A stretch of 10,912 bases of DNA, from positions 1 to 10,912 of the forward strand of contig CALBHI010000035.1 in NCBI GenBank assembly GCA_937894535.1, written 5' to 3'. Positions 1-7,300 of this stretch are shown in pieces; position 1 is the first letter of the stretch; every line of letters begins with the position of its first letter. The position numbers and the translations under genes are program-made. This stretch comes from an uncultured Verrucomicrobiota bacterium. Lineage in GTDB: Bacteria > Verrucomicrobiota > Kiritimatiellia > CAIVKH01. The notes under the pieces were generated by a model. It saw only the letters and a list, made by a program, of their open reading frames with translations. It ran no database searches and was not told the DNA's origin.

Positions 1-2
1 TG

Positions 3-482
3 CGCGAACTGGTCGGCGCGCTGCGCCATATCCTCGCCCAAGGATACCAGTACCGCGATATCAGCCCCGGCAACCTGCTGATCCGCGGCGACCAATCGAT
101 CTGCCTGATCGATTTCGGCCTCGCCCTCTCCATCGAGGATGCCGACCAGCCCGGCCACCCCATCGTCGGCACCCCCGAATACCTCCCGCCGGAGCGCATC
201 CAGCAACTCGGCGAAGACGAGCGCAGCACCGTCTACAGCCTCGGCATGCTGCTAATCTACATGCTGAAAGGCGAACCGCTGGTCAAGGGCGGCACCCACG
301 AACGCGCCGCCCTGCAACACGTCTCGGCCATCCGTGTGGCCTTCACCGACCGGCAACTCCCACCCGACATTGCGGAGAAAACCGTCGCGCTCTGCGCCTG
401 GATGATCAAGTACGACCCGGTGGACCGCCCGCAAACCCTGGAGGCGGACGACAAGGCCCTCGCCGCCCTGCTGCCGGCATGA
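3..482 (+). CDS. Ser/Thr protein kinase-like protein, C-terminal part (5' end outside window)
   Basis: The frame is open from the left edge and ends at TGA 480-482, giving 159 visible residues of a eukaryotic-type protein kinase C-lobe. Counting from the first full codon, the catalytic loop YRDISPGN lies at residues 17-24 with the catalytic Asp at 19 and the metal-binding Asn at 24. DFG is at 37-39, a GTPEYLPPE activation-segment end at 56-64, YSLGMLLIYML follows at 78-88, and a DRPQT motif lies near the C-terminus. Three positions are atypical. The His of HRD is Tyr, the Lys usual two residues after the catalytic Asp is Ser, and the Asp expected before VYSLG is Thr. The ATP-binding N-lobe is not visible, so an active kinase, weak kinase or pseudokinase cannot be told apart. 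Its stop overlaps the start of the pseudouridine synthase as ATGA, so the two are probably cotranscribed. No transmembrane segment is seen in this part. Confidence 0.85.
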   Translation, partial: RELVGALRHILAQGYQYRDISPGNLLIRGDQSICLIDFGLALSIEDADQPGHPIVGTPEYLPPERIQQLGEDERSTVYSLGMLLIYMLKGEPLVKGGTHERAALQHVSAIRVAFTDRQLPPDIAEKTVALCAWMIKYDPVDRPQTLEADDKALAALLPA

Positions 483-1402
483 TCGAAACCCTGGTCATCG
501 GTCCCGCCACCTCCGATGAAACCCGCATGCGCCTTGATGCCTGGCTGGCCCTCCACCACCCCGCCCTGTCCCGCGCCCGCTGGCAGGACCTGATCCGCGA
601 CGGCGACGTCACCGTGAACGGCACCCCCCGCAAGGCCTCCTACACGATGCAGGAGGGCGATACCGCCGAGGCCGACCTGCCCCCGCCGGTCGATACCAAC
701 GTGCTCGCCGAGGACATCCCGCTCGACATCCTCCATGAGGACGCCGACTTGATCGTGGTCAACAAACCCCCGCGCCTCGTCGTCCACCCCGCCCCCGGCC
801 ATCCCTCCGGCACCCTCGTCAACGCCCTGCTCCACCATTGCCATGACCTCGCCGGGATCGGCGGCGAAAAACGCCCCGGCATCGTTCACCGCCTCGACCA
901 GGACACCAGCGGTGTGCTCGTCGCCGCGAAAAACGAAACCGCGCTGAACCACCTCGCCGCGCAATTCAAAAACCGCGCCACGAAAAAGGAATACCTCGCC
1001 CTCGTCTGGGGAACGCCCCTCCACCGCAACGGAACCATCCGCACCACCATCGGGCGCGACCCGGTCCACCGGAAGAAGATGAGCACCCGCGCCCCCCACG
1101 GCCGCGACGCGGTCAGCCACTACGAAGTGCTGAAAACATGGGACAAGGTCACCCTGCTGCGCATCGCCATCGAGACCGGTCGCACCCACCAGATCCGCGT
1201 CCACCTCGCCCACCTCAAACACCCCGTGGTCGGCGACGAACTCTACGGCCGCAAACGCCCCACCGACCTCCCCGCTCCGGTTGACCGCCAGCTGCTGCAC
1301 GCCTGGAAACTCACCCTGACCCATCCGCGCACCGGCACCACCATGACCTTCGAGGCCCCCTGGCCGGATGACATCAAGGCCTTGGTTACGGAGCTGGGGT
1401 GA
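479..1402 (+). CDS. rluD: RluA-family 23S rRNA pseudouridine synthase (RluD-like)
   Basis: This 307-residue protein should isomerise uridine to pseudouridine in ribosomal RNA in the cytoplasm. RluD of E. coli modifies helix 69 of 23S rRNA, but the exact target here is inferred. Residues 17-65 form an S4 RNA-binding domain (RLDAWLA, LSRARWQDLIRDGDVTVNG). The catalytic domain follows, with VVNKPPRLVVHPAPG at 93-107 and the signature HRLDQDTSG at 137-145, in which D140 is the catalytic Asp. GRTHQIRVHL at 234-243 and the VVGDELYG segment at 250-257 complete the family core. Length and domain order fit RluC/RluD rather than the shorter RluA. The ATG at 479 overlaps the TGA of the upstream kinase, which supports this start by translational coupling. 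A perfect 10-bp palindrome, GACCGCGGTC (1401-1410), overlaps its stop codon. Confidence 0.93.
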   Translation: MIETLVIGPATSDETRMRLDAWLALHHPALSRARWQDLIRDGDVTVNGTPRKASYTMQEGDTAEADLPPPVDTNVLAEDIPLDILHEDADLIVVNKPPRLVVHPAPGHPSGTLVNALLHHCHDLAGIGGEKRPGIVHRLDQDTSGVLVAAKNETALNHLAAQFKNRATKKEYLALVWGTPLHRNGTIRTTIGRDPVHRKKMSTRAPHGRDAVSHYEVLKTWDKVTLLRIAIETGRTHQIRVHLAHLKHPVVGDELYGRKRPTDLPAPVDRQLLHAWKLTLTHPRTGTTMTFEAPWPDDIKALVTELG

Positions 1403-1469
1403 CCGCGGTCGCACCATTCGCGTGTTGCCGCCTCCCCACTAAACACTTGAGCTGCGTGTCGTTTTCCCG

Positions 1470-2336
1470 ATGATAGTCCACCTTATGCAAGGCTCTGGCT
1501 ATTACATCCACAACCTCGATCCGGTCCTTTTGCCGGTCTGGGGCAACCTCGCCGTGCGCTGGTATGGCCTGTCCTACGTCGCCGGTTTTGTCGTCGCCTA
1601 CCTGCTGCTGAACCGCTGGGGCCGCCAGGGCCGCTTTGCCCTGCACGGCGAGGCCCTGCAATCGTTTCTGGTCACCATCGTGGTCGGGGTGATGGTTGGC
1701 GGACGCCTCGGCTATATCCTCTTCTACGACTTCAGCCAGTTCCTCGCCGACCCGCTGGTCCTTTTCCGCTTGTGGGAAGGCGGCATGGCCAGCCATGGCG
1801 GCATCATCGGCCTCGTTCTCGCCGCGTGGATCGCCTCGCGCCGGCTGCGCATTCCGCTGCTGCACCTGACCGACGGCCTGGCCTGCGCCGCCCCGATCGG
1901 CTTGTGCTTCGGACGCCTTGCCAACTTCATCAACGGCGAACTCTGGGGCCGCATCACCACCGTGCCCTGGGCGGTGATCTTCCCGCAGGAAGCCGGCCTG
2001 TTCCATGGCGACGACCCCACCGGCGAGCTGACCCGCGACCTGATCGACCGCGGCGTGCTTTCGCCCCGCCACCCGTCCCAGCTCTACCAGGCCGCCCTCG
2101 AGGGCCTCGCCCTGTTTCTCCTCCTCCTCCTCGTCCGCCGCACCGCCTGGGGCCGGGTGAACGGCCGTTGCAGCGCGGTATTCCTGCTCGGCTACGCCGC
2201 GTTCCGGTTCACCGCCGAATTCTTCCGCGAGCCGGAAATCACCTACTTCGGCTGGCTCAGCCAGGGGCAGCTGCTGTCGCTGACGATCTTGATACCCACA
2301 GCGATCATCGTGCTGGTCAAGGCGAAGAAGGCATGA
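1470..2336 (+). CDS. lgt: Phosphatidylglycerol-prolipoprotein diacylglyceryl transferase
   Basis: Lgt is an inner-membrane enzyme that transfers diacylglyceryl from phosphatidylglycerol to the lipobox cysteine of prolipoproteins, the first step of lipoprotein maturation. The 288 residues carry the family hallmarks. RWYGLSYVAGF lies at 30-40, the SHGG loop at 108-111, the Lgt signature GRLANFINGELWGR at 148-161, HPSQLYQAALEG at 201-212 and RFTAEFFREPE at 246-256. Several hydrophobic segments (about 34-48, 66-86, 111-121, 213-222 and 268-284) fit a multi-pass membrane protein. A second in-frame ATG at 1485 would remove five residues, and neither start has a clear Shine-Dalgarno, so the start is uncertain. 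The TTGAGC at 1447-1452 could be a -35 element, but no good -10 lies at normal spacing. The stop overlaps the next gene as ATGA (2333-2336). A predicted lipoprotein substrate is encoded at 8183-8761. Confidence 0.95.
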   Translation: MIVHLMQGSGYYIHNLDPVLLPVWGNLAVRWYGLSYVAGFVVAYLLLNRWGRQGRFALHGEALQSFLVTIVVGVMVGGRLGYILFYDFSQFLADPLVLFRLWEGGMASHGGIIGLVLAAWIASRRLRIPLLHLTDGLACAAPIGLCFGRLANFINGELWGRITTVPWAVIFPQEAGLFHGDDPTGELTRDLIDRGVLSPRHPSQLYQAALEGLALFLLLLLVRRTAWGRVNGRCSAVFLLGYAAFRFTAEFFREPEITYFGWLSQGQLLSLTILIPTAIIVLVKAKKA

Positions 2337-2890
2337 ACATAGAGGGATTCATACCCGCGCATGGCGGCTACCAGGAGCTTTTGTCGTACAAGAAATCCCT
2401 GATCGTGTTTCAAGCTACCACCTGCTTTTGCCACCGGTTTCTAAGCAAACGCGACCGTACGTTTGATCAGATGATTCAAGCCGCGCGGTCCGGCAAACAG
2501 AATATCGTGGAAGGAAGCCAGGTATCAGGAACCTCCAAGGAGATGGAAATCAAGTTGATGAATGTCGCCCGGGCCAGCCTGGAAGAATTGCTCGAAGACT
2601 ACCGGGATTTTCTGCGGGTTGGCAACGTGCCACAATGGGACAAGAGCAGCAAGGAAGCCCTTTTCGTGCGCAACCTCGGTTTGCGGCATGATGCGTCCTA
2701 TGAGACCTATAGGACCTATATCGAAACCCGCCCGCCCGAGATCATCGCCAATATCATCATCTGCCTGATCCACCAGGCCAATTACCTGCTCGACCGGCAA
2801 ATCCGACATCTTGAGCAAGCTTTTCTGCGCGAAGGCGGTCTTCGCGAAAGAATGACCCAGGCACGAAAAAATATCAGGAGAACAGCATGA
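2333..2890 (+). CDS. Four-helix-bundle suffix-domain protein (S23-related family)
   Basis: This 185-residue protein has the hallmark of the four-helix-bundle proteins related to ORFs inserted in 23S rRNA genes (S23 family). FIPAHGGY is at 6-13, RTFDQMIQAARSGKQNIVEG at 42-61, SGTSKEMEIKLMNVARASLEE at 65-85, and a C-terminal LIHQANYLLDRQI helix at 145-157. The FIPAHGGY start and 'GSQVSGTSKE' version correspond to what I know as the 'suffix domain' subgroup. No biochemical function is established for the family. The frame is open upstream into lgt, but all family similarity begins at the ATG at 2333, and this start gives an ATGA overlap with lgt. Its own stop overlaps the ppnP start in the same way. 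Codon use differs from both neighbours: ATA, AGA, AGG, GGA, TCA, GTA, CCA and CGA all occur here and are nearly absent next door. That suggests later acquisition. Confidence is high for the family and nil for the role. Confidence 0.88.
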   Translation: MNIEGFIPAHGGYQELLSYKKSLIVFQATTCFCHRFLSKRDRTFDQMIQAARSGKQNIVEGSQVSGTSKEMEIKLMNVARASLEELLEDYRDFLRVGNVPQWDKSSKEALFVRNLGLRHDASYETYRTYIETRPPEIIANIIICLIHQANYLLDRQIRHLEQAFLREGGLRERMTQARKNIRRTA

Positions 2891-3210
2891 ATACCCCCGC
2901 CCAATTCGACCACGTCAGCGTCATCACCAAAGCCAACATCTATTTCGACGGAAAGGTGGTCAGCCACTCCGTCCTCTTCAAGGACGGCACGAAGAAAACC
3001 CTCGGCCTGATCTACCCCGGCGCCTTCTACTTCGGCACCGCCGCCGCCGAGATCATGGAAATCGTCGCCGGCTCCTGCACCGTCCGCCTCAAGGGCGAAA
3101 CCGAGTGGAAGACCTACAGCGCCGGCACCCACTTCCAGGTCGCCGCCAACGCCGGCTTCGACATTAAGGTCGACACCGGCATCTGCGAATACATCTGCTC
3201 GTTCGTCTGA
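2887..3210 (+). CDS. ppnP: Pyrimidine/purine nucleoside phosphorylase (PpnP/YaiE, DUF1255)
   Basis: PpnP is a small cupin-fold enzyme that phosphorolyses several purine and pyrimidine nucleosides to base plus ribose-1-phosphate, a salvage role in the cytoplasm. The 107 residues match the family along its length. NIYFDGKVVSHSVLF is at 18-32, a GLIYPGAFYFGT strand pair at 41-52, the AAEIMEIVAGSCTVRLKGE core at 54-72, WKTYSAGTHFQVAANAGFDI at 76-95 and the terminal EYICSFV. E. coli PpnP is 94 residues, and the extra length here is at the N-terminus. The ATG at 2887 overlaps the stop of the four-helix gene, which fixes the start and implies one transcript with lgt. Codons are strongly C/G-ending, like lgt and unlike the four-helix gene. 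It is followed by a non-coding spacer of small inverted repeats. Confidence 0.93.
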   Translation: MNTPAQFDHVSVITKANIYFDGKVVSHSVLFKDGTKKTLGLIYPGAFYFGTAAAEIMEIVAGSCTVRLKGETEWKTYSAGTHFQVAANAGFDIKVDTGICEYICSFV

Positions 3211-3211
3211 A

Positions 3212-3246
3212 GCGTTGTTCACGCGAAGACGCGAAGAACGCAACGC
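3212..3246. repeat. Inverted repeat around two ACGCGAAG octamers, downstream of ppnP
   Basis: GCGTTG at 3212-3217 is complementary to CAACGC at 3241-3246. TTC (3218-3220) can also pair with GAA (3236-3238), leaving a two-base bulge. The loop holds ACGCGAAG twice in tandem (3221-3236). The hairpin begins two bases after the ppnP stop codon. It may mark the 3' end of the lgt-ppnP transcript or be a degraded intergenic repeat; there is no T-tract. Confidence 0.45.
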
Positions 3247-3365
3247 GAGACGAAAAGTTAACAGGCATCCGGGTTGTCGATGCCAACACGTTCGTACCTC
3301 GTGGACCCGGATCTGAACCACAGGATGGGGTCCATGAAGCCACTCTGGCAACCAAGCCCTCCGAA

Positions 3366-3400
3366 TCCGTGTCCATTCGTGTTCATCCGTGATTCCAACG
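3366..3400. repeat. Degenerate dispersed repeat of ATCCGTGTTC units, copy 1
   Basis: This 35-bp stretch is built from roughly 10-bp units (TCCGTGTCCA, TTCGTGTTCA, TCCGTGATTC) and ends in CAACG. It matches 31 of 35 positions of a second copy at 8866-8900. Sequences of this form are scattered through intergenic regions of many PVC and other bacterial genomes, as I recall; their role is unknown. The copy lies inside an open frame that runs into the phosphodiesterase gene, but it is not part of that protein. Confidence 0.65.
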
Positions 3401-3493
3401 TCCGAAGCCGGACTCATCGGCCTTGGCGATCCGTGCCCTTTGGCAAGAACATCGGGATTGACCCGGCCTCCATTTCAGTCCTCTATGGTGACC

Positions 3494-4267
3494 ATGCGCA
3501 TTCTCCATGTCGGTGATATCAACGGATCCCCCGGACGGCAGGCCTTCATGAAGGTCGCCGTGCCGATGAAGCAACGCGGCGAGATCGACGCCCTGATCGT
3601 GAACGGCGAAAACACCGCCGCCGGCCGCGGCATCACCCCCGCCCTCGCCACCGAACTGCTCGACGCCGGCGCCGACGTGATCACCCTCGGCGACCATGCC
3701 TGGGATCAGAAGGAACTCATCCCCTTCATCGACCTCGAACCGCGGATCATCCGCCCGCTGAACTTCGCCCCCGGTGCCCCCGGCAAAGGCTGGGTCCGCA
3801 TCGACACCCCCAAAGGCTCACTCGCCGTCGTGCAGGTCATCGGCCGCGTGTTTATGGACCCCTACGACTGCCCGTTCCGCGCCTTCGATGCCCTGCTGAA
3901 ACTGCACCCCGAACTCGGCCCGCGCCTCGTCGTGGAAATCCATGCCGAAGCGACCTCCGAAAAAATCGCCTTCGGCCGCTACGTCGAAGGCCGCGCCAGC
4001 TCTGTCGCCGGCACCCACACCCACGTCCAAACCTCCGACGACACCATCCTCCCCAAAGGCACCGCCTACATCACCGACCTCGGCATGACCGGCCCCAAAG
4101 ACTCGGTCATCGGCCGCGACGTCACCCCCGTCCTCCACAAGTTCCTCACCGGCATGCCGGTCAAGATGGACATGGCCAAAGACCAGATCGCCCTCGAGGG
4201 CGTCCTCGTCACCATCGACGGCTCCGGCCGCGCCCAGCAGATCGAACGAATCCGGACGTTCATCTGA
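3494..4267 (+). CDS. YmdB-like (TIGR00282 family) metallophosphodiesterase
   Basis: The 257-residue protein belongs to the family of Bacillus subtilis YmdB, a dinuclear-metal phosphodiesterase active on 2',3'-cyclic nucleotides that affects RNA levels, biofilm and motility choices. It should be cytoplasmic. From the chosen start, the metal ligands fall at family positions: D8 (VGDINGSPGR), E39 and N40 (NGENTAAGRG), H150 (EIHAEATSEK), and H175 and H177 (GTHTHVQT). The residue usually given as Asn67 is Asp here (TLGDHAWDQKE). RFASSV-type and DLGMTGP segments downstream are also typical. In-frame ATGs at 3485 and 3389 exist. MRILHVGDI at 3494 matches the family N-terminus, and the 3389 version would translate through an intergenic repeat. 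No strong Shine-Dalgarno separates 3485 from 3494. The family is sure; the physiological substrate in this organism is not known. Confidence 0.9.
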   Translation: MRILHVGDINGSPGRQAFMKVAVPMKQRGEIDALIVNGENTAAGRGITPALATELLDAGADVITLGDHAWDQKELIPFIDLEPRIIRPLNFAPGAPGKGWVRIDTPKGSLAVVQVIGRVFMDPYDCPFRAFDALLKLHPELGPRLVVEIHAEATSEKIAFGRYVEGRASSVAGTHTHVQTSDDTILPKGTAYITDLGMTGPKDSVIGRDVTPVLHKFLTGMPVKMDMAKDQIALEGVLVTIDGSGRAQQIERIRTFI

Positions 4268-4292
4268 TCCGCCCCCTGCGCCAAACATTTCC

Positions 4293-4320
4293 TTAACAAC
4301 GCCGACCCGACGGGTATGGT
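4293..4320 (+). promoter_or_regulatory. Candidate sigma70-type promoter for the secreted glucan enzyme
   Basis: TTAACA (4293-4298) and TATGGT (4315-4320) are separated by 16 bp in the gap between the phosphodiesterase and the GH13 gene. Downstream lies a small hairpin, AGCGT-TTTG-ACGCT (4327-4340), in what would be the 5' leader. The -10 sits in CGGGTATGGT, the same decamer found at the candidate promoter of the minus-strand gene at 9042-9710. It is a pattern match only. Confidence 0.35.
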
Positions 4321-4357
4321 TTGTAGAGCGTTTTGACGCTAACAACCGAATCTACCT

Positions 4358-4364
4358 GGAAAGG
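4358..4364 (+). promoter_or_regulatory. Shine-Dalgarno-like GGAAAGG before the GH13 gene
   Basis: GGAAAGG lies 8 bases before the ATG at 4373 and is the clearest ribosome-binding site in the window. It supports 4373 as the start, as does the signal peptide that begins there. Confidence 0.55.
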
Positions 4365-4372
4365 CGACCCGC

Positions 4373-7300
4373 ATGAGGACACGAACGAACGCCGCAACCT
4401 GCTTCATCGCCTTTTTTGCGCTCCTTGCGTCAAACGTTTTAACAGCCGCCCAATCCAGCCGACCCGGCCTTGGCTCGATGCCCTACGCCGACAGCAACGG
4501 CACCGGCGTGACCTTCCGCACCTGGGCCCCCAACGCCACCGCCGTCGGCGTGAAGGGGCAGTTCAACGGTTGGGCCACCACCCCGATGGTGAAGGAAGGC
4601 AGCACCCCCTACTGGTCGGTGGACATCCCCAACGCGCAGGTTGGCCAGGAATACAAATACCGGATCAACAACAGTTTTGACCGCCGCGATCCGCGCTCGC
4701 GCCGCGTGACCAACTCGAGCGGCAATTCGATCATCTACAATCCGAATGCCTTCGACTGGAGCGGCCACTCCTTCAACACCCCGTGGTTCAACGACCTGGT
4801 GATCTACCAGATGCACGTCGGCACCTTCAACGCCGAGTCGTGGGTGCCCAGCTCGTTCGACAAGGTGATCGAACGCCTCGACCACGTGAAGAACCTCGGC
4901 GTCAGCGCGATCAAGGTCATGCCGGTGAACGAATTCGCCGCCGACAAGAGCTGGGGCTACAACCCCGCCGACGTCTTCGCCATCGAAAGTGCCCTCGGCG
5001 GACCCGACGCCTTCAAGCGCTTCGTGAAGGCCGCCCACGCCCGCGGCATCGCCGTGCTCGTCGATGTCGTGCACAACCACTACGGACCGAGCGACCTCTC
5101 GTTGTGGCAGTTCGATGGCTGGAGCCAGAACAACCGCGGCGGCATCTATTTCTACAACGACGTGAACAAAGCCTACACCTGGTGGGGCGATACCCGCCCC
5201 GACTTCGGCCGCCCCGAAGTGCGCCAATTCATCCGCGACCAGATCTTCATGTTCCTCGAGGAGTACAAGGTCGACGGGTTCCGCTGGGATTCGGTCTTCA
5301 ACATCCTCTACTACAACGGCGGCGCAAACACCCTGCCCGAAGGCGAAGCGATGCTGCGCGACATCAACTGGGAAATCAGCCAGACCTTCCCCGGCAAGAT
5401 CCGCATCGCCGAGGACCACGCCTTCGACTACAACCTGAACTACGACTCGATGTGGGAAGTCTCCTTCCACGACCACATCAAGTGGCAGGTGACCCAGGCC
5501 AACGACACCGACCGCAATGTAAACTGGCTGGCCGACAAGATCACCTCCTGGCCCAGTTTCCAGCGCGTCCTGTTCAGCGAATCGCACGACACCGTCGGCG
5601 ACCTGAACAACAAGAAACGCCTGCCCCGCGACATCGACAGCAGCAACCCCCAGAGCATCTGGGCCCGCAAACGCGCCCTGCTCGCCGCCGCGGTCGTGAT
5701 GACCTCCCCCGGCATCCCGATGATCTTCCAAGGGCAGGAGATGAACGACGACTGGACGTTCAGCGCCGAAACCGCCCTGCGCTGGAGCCTGACCAACCAG
5801 AACGCCGGTATCGTGCGCGCCTACACCGACCTGATCAACGTCCGCCGCAACAAGTTCGGCGGCACCCAGGGCCTCAAAGGTCTCGGCGTGAACGTGTACG
5901 GCCGCGACAATGCCGGCAAGGTCATGACCATGGTCCGCTGGGATGCCGGTGGCGGCTCCGACGATGTCGTCGTGGTGATGAACCTCTCCGCCACCAAACG
6001 CACCGCGAACAACTACGAGATCACCTTCCCCAGCGCCGGCACCTGGTACGTGCACTACAACAGCGACTCGTCCAGCTATGGCGCCGACTTTGAGAACATC
6101 GGCCCGACCCAGGTCACCGCCTCCGGTTCCCCCGCCAAGGCCGCCGTGAACATGGGCATGTACGCGACCCTCGTCTTCTCGAAAACCCCGCCGCCCTCGA
6201 CCGGCGGCGTGACCGTGAATCCGCCCGCCCCCAACGGCTGCGTTCCCGTCGAGATCAGCTATACCCAAGCCGGCGGCCCCCTCGCCTCCGCCACCAACAT
6301 CGTGCTCACCATCGGCTACAATGGCTTCCAGTTCCCCGAAGACCGCATCATGACCAACCAGGCCGGCACCTGGAAAACCACCTACCCGATCCCGGTGGGT
6401 GCTGGCGCGATTAATTTCGTCTTCCACAACGGTGCGACGACCAACCGTATCTACGACAACAACCTCGGCCGCGATTGGAACATCGGCGTGGCCAATTGCG
6501 CCAACCTCCCCTCCGTAGCAACCACCACCCCCTCCCTGCCCCAAGGCTGCGTTCCGTTGCAATTCACCTACACCGAAAACGCCGGCGTGCTGCAAAACAC
6601 CACCTCGGTCGTGCTCTACGTCGGCCGCAACAACTGGCAGGACATCCAATCCATCCCGCTTGGCGAAACCAGCCCCGGCGTGTGGACCAACCGCTACACC
6701 ATCCCGTCCGACACCTGGCAAGTGGACTTCGTGTTCCACAACGGCGGTCCCGCGACCAACCGCGTCTGGGATAACAACGGCGGCAACGATTGGCGTATCT
6801 TCGTCGCCGACTGCGTGTACCAGCTCGAACCCGGCGTCTTCATCACCAACCCCGTGTCCAGCCTCGTCGTCTCGAACAGCCAGACCAACCTCACGGTCGG
6901 CGGCACCTCCTCGGCCAACATCATCGGCCACGTCATCCTCACCAACACCCTGACCGGCTGGTGGGATCTACGCCCGGCCGGCGGCTTCGCCTGGTCGCTG
7001 AACGTGGCCCTCGGCGAAGGCGTAAACATCTTCCGCGTCCGCGGCACCAGCGACACGCTGAACCCGAACCACGGCGCTCAGGACGGCGCGACCAACGCCC
7101 CCTACATCTCGAACCAGTGGATGAACGGCGACCAGGGCGGCTACTACTGGGGCGGCGGCTGGATCCTCACCGCCGAAGGCAACTCCGGCCACTTCATCGC
7201 CAACAACGAATCGAACCAGAACGTCGCCGCCACCGCCTGGGGCCTGTGGGCCGACGGCGGCCTCTCCGCCGCCGTGCGCCCGTTCCGCGGCCGCTTGAAT

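Larger units (their letters stand above)
3211..3493. other. Intergenic spacer with three small inverted repeats and a degenerate repeat
   Basis: I see no credible gene in this spacer. It holds three short inverted repeats. GCGTTG (3212-3217) pairs with CAACGC (3241-3246) around two tandem ACGCGAAG octamers (3221-3236). GGCATC (3264-3269) pairs perfectly with GATGCC (3279-3284), and TGGACCC (3302-3308) with GGGTCCA (3328-3334). An ATCCGTG-type repeat follows at 3366-3400. None of the hairpins is followed by a T-run, so they are not standard intrinsic terminators. TTGACC at 3458-3463 could be a -35 for the phosphodiesterase gene, but no good -10 follows. The reading frame of that gene stays open upstream to 3389, across the repeat, which is accidental. 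Confidence 0.7.

Noticed and set aside
257..1417. 386-residue minus-strand frame opposite the pseudouridine synthase
   Set aside because: It is the antisense shadow of a gene with intact S4 and HRLDxxTSG motifs; its composition is Gly/Val/Asp-rich with no recognisable domain.
1772..2332. Upstream extension of the four-helix protein inside lgt, giving a 372-residue fusion
   Set aside because: The extension is Arg/Pro-rich out-of-frame translation of lgt. Family similarity begins at 2333, where the ATGA overlap also supports the start.
3389..3493. N-terminal extension of the phosphodiesterase
   Set aside because: It would translate the ATCCGTG repeat and lies before the family's MRILHVGDI start.
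4439..6931. 830-residue open frame on the minus strand opposite the GH13 gene
   Set aside because: It is a GC-rich antisense shadow: low-complexity Gly/Val/Ala/Asp/His composition, no domain, and it lies wholly opposite a gene with clear GH13 motifs.
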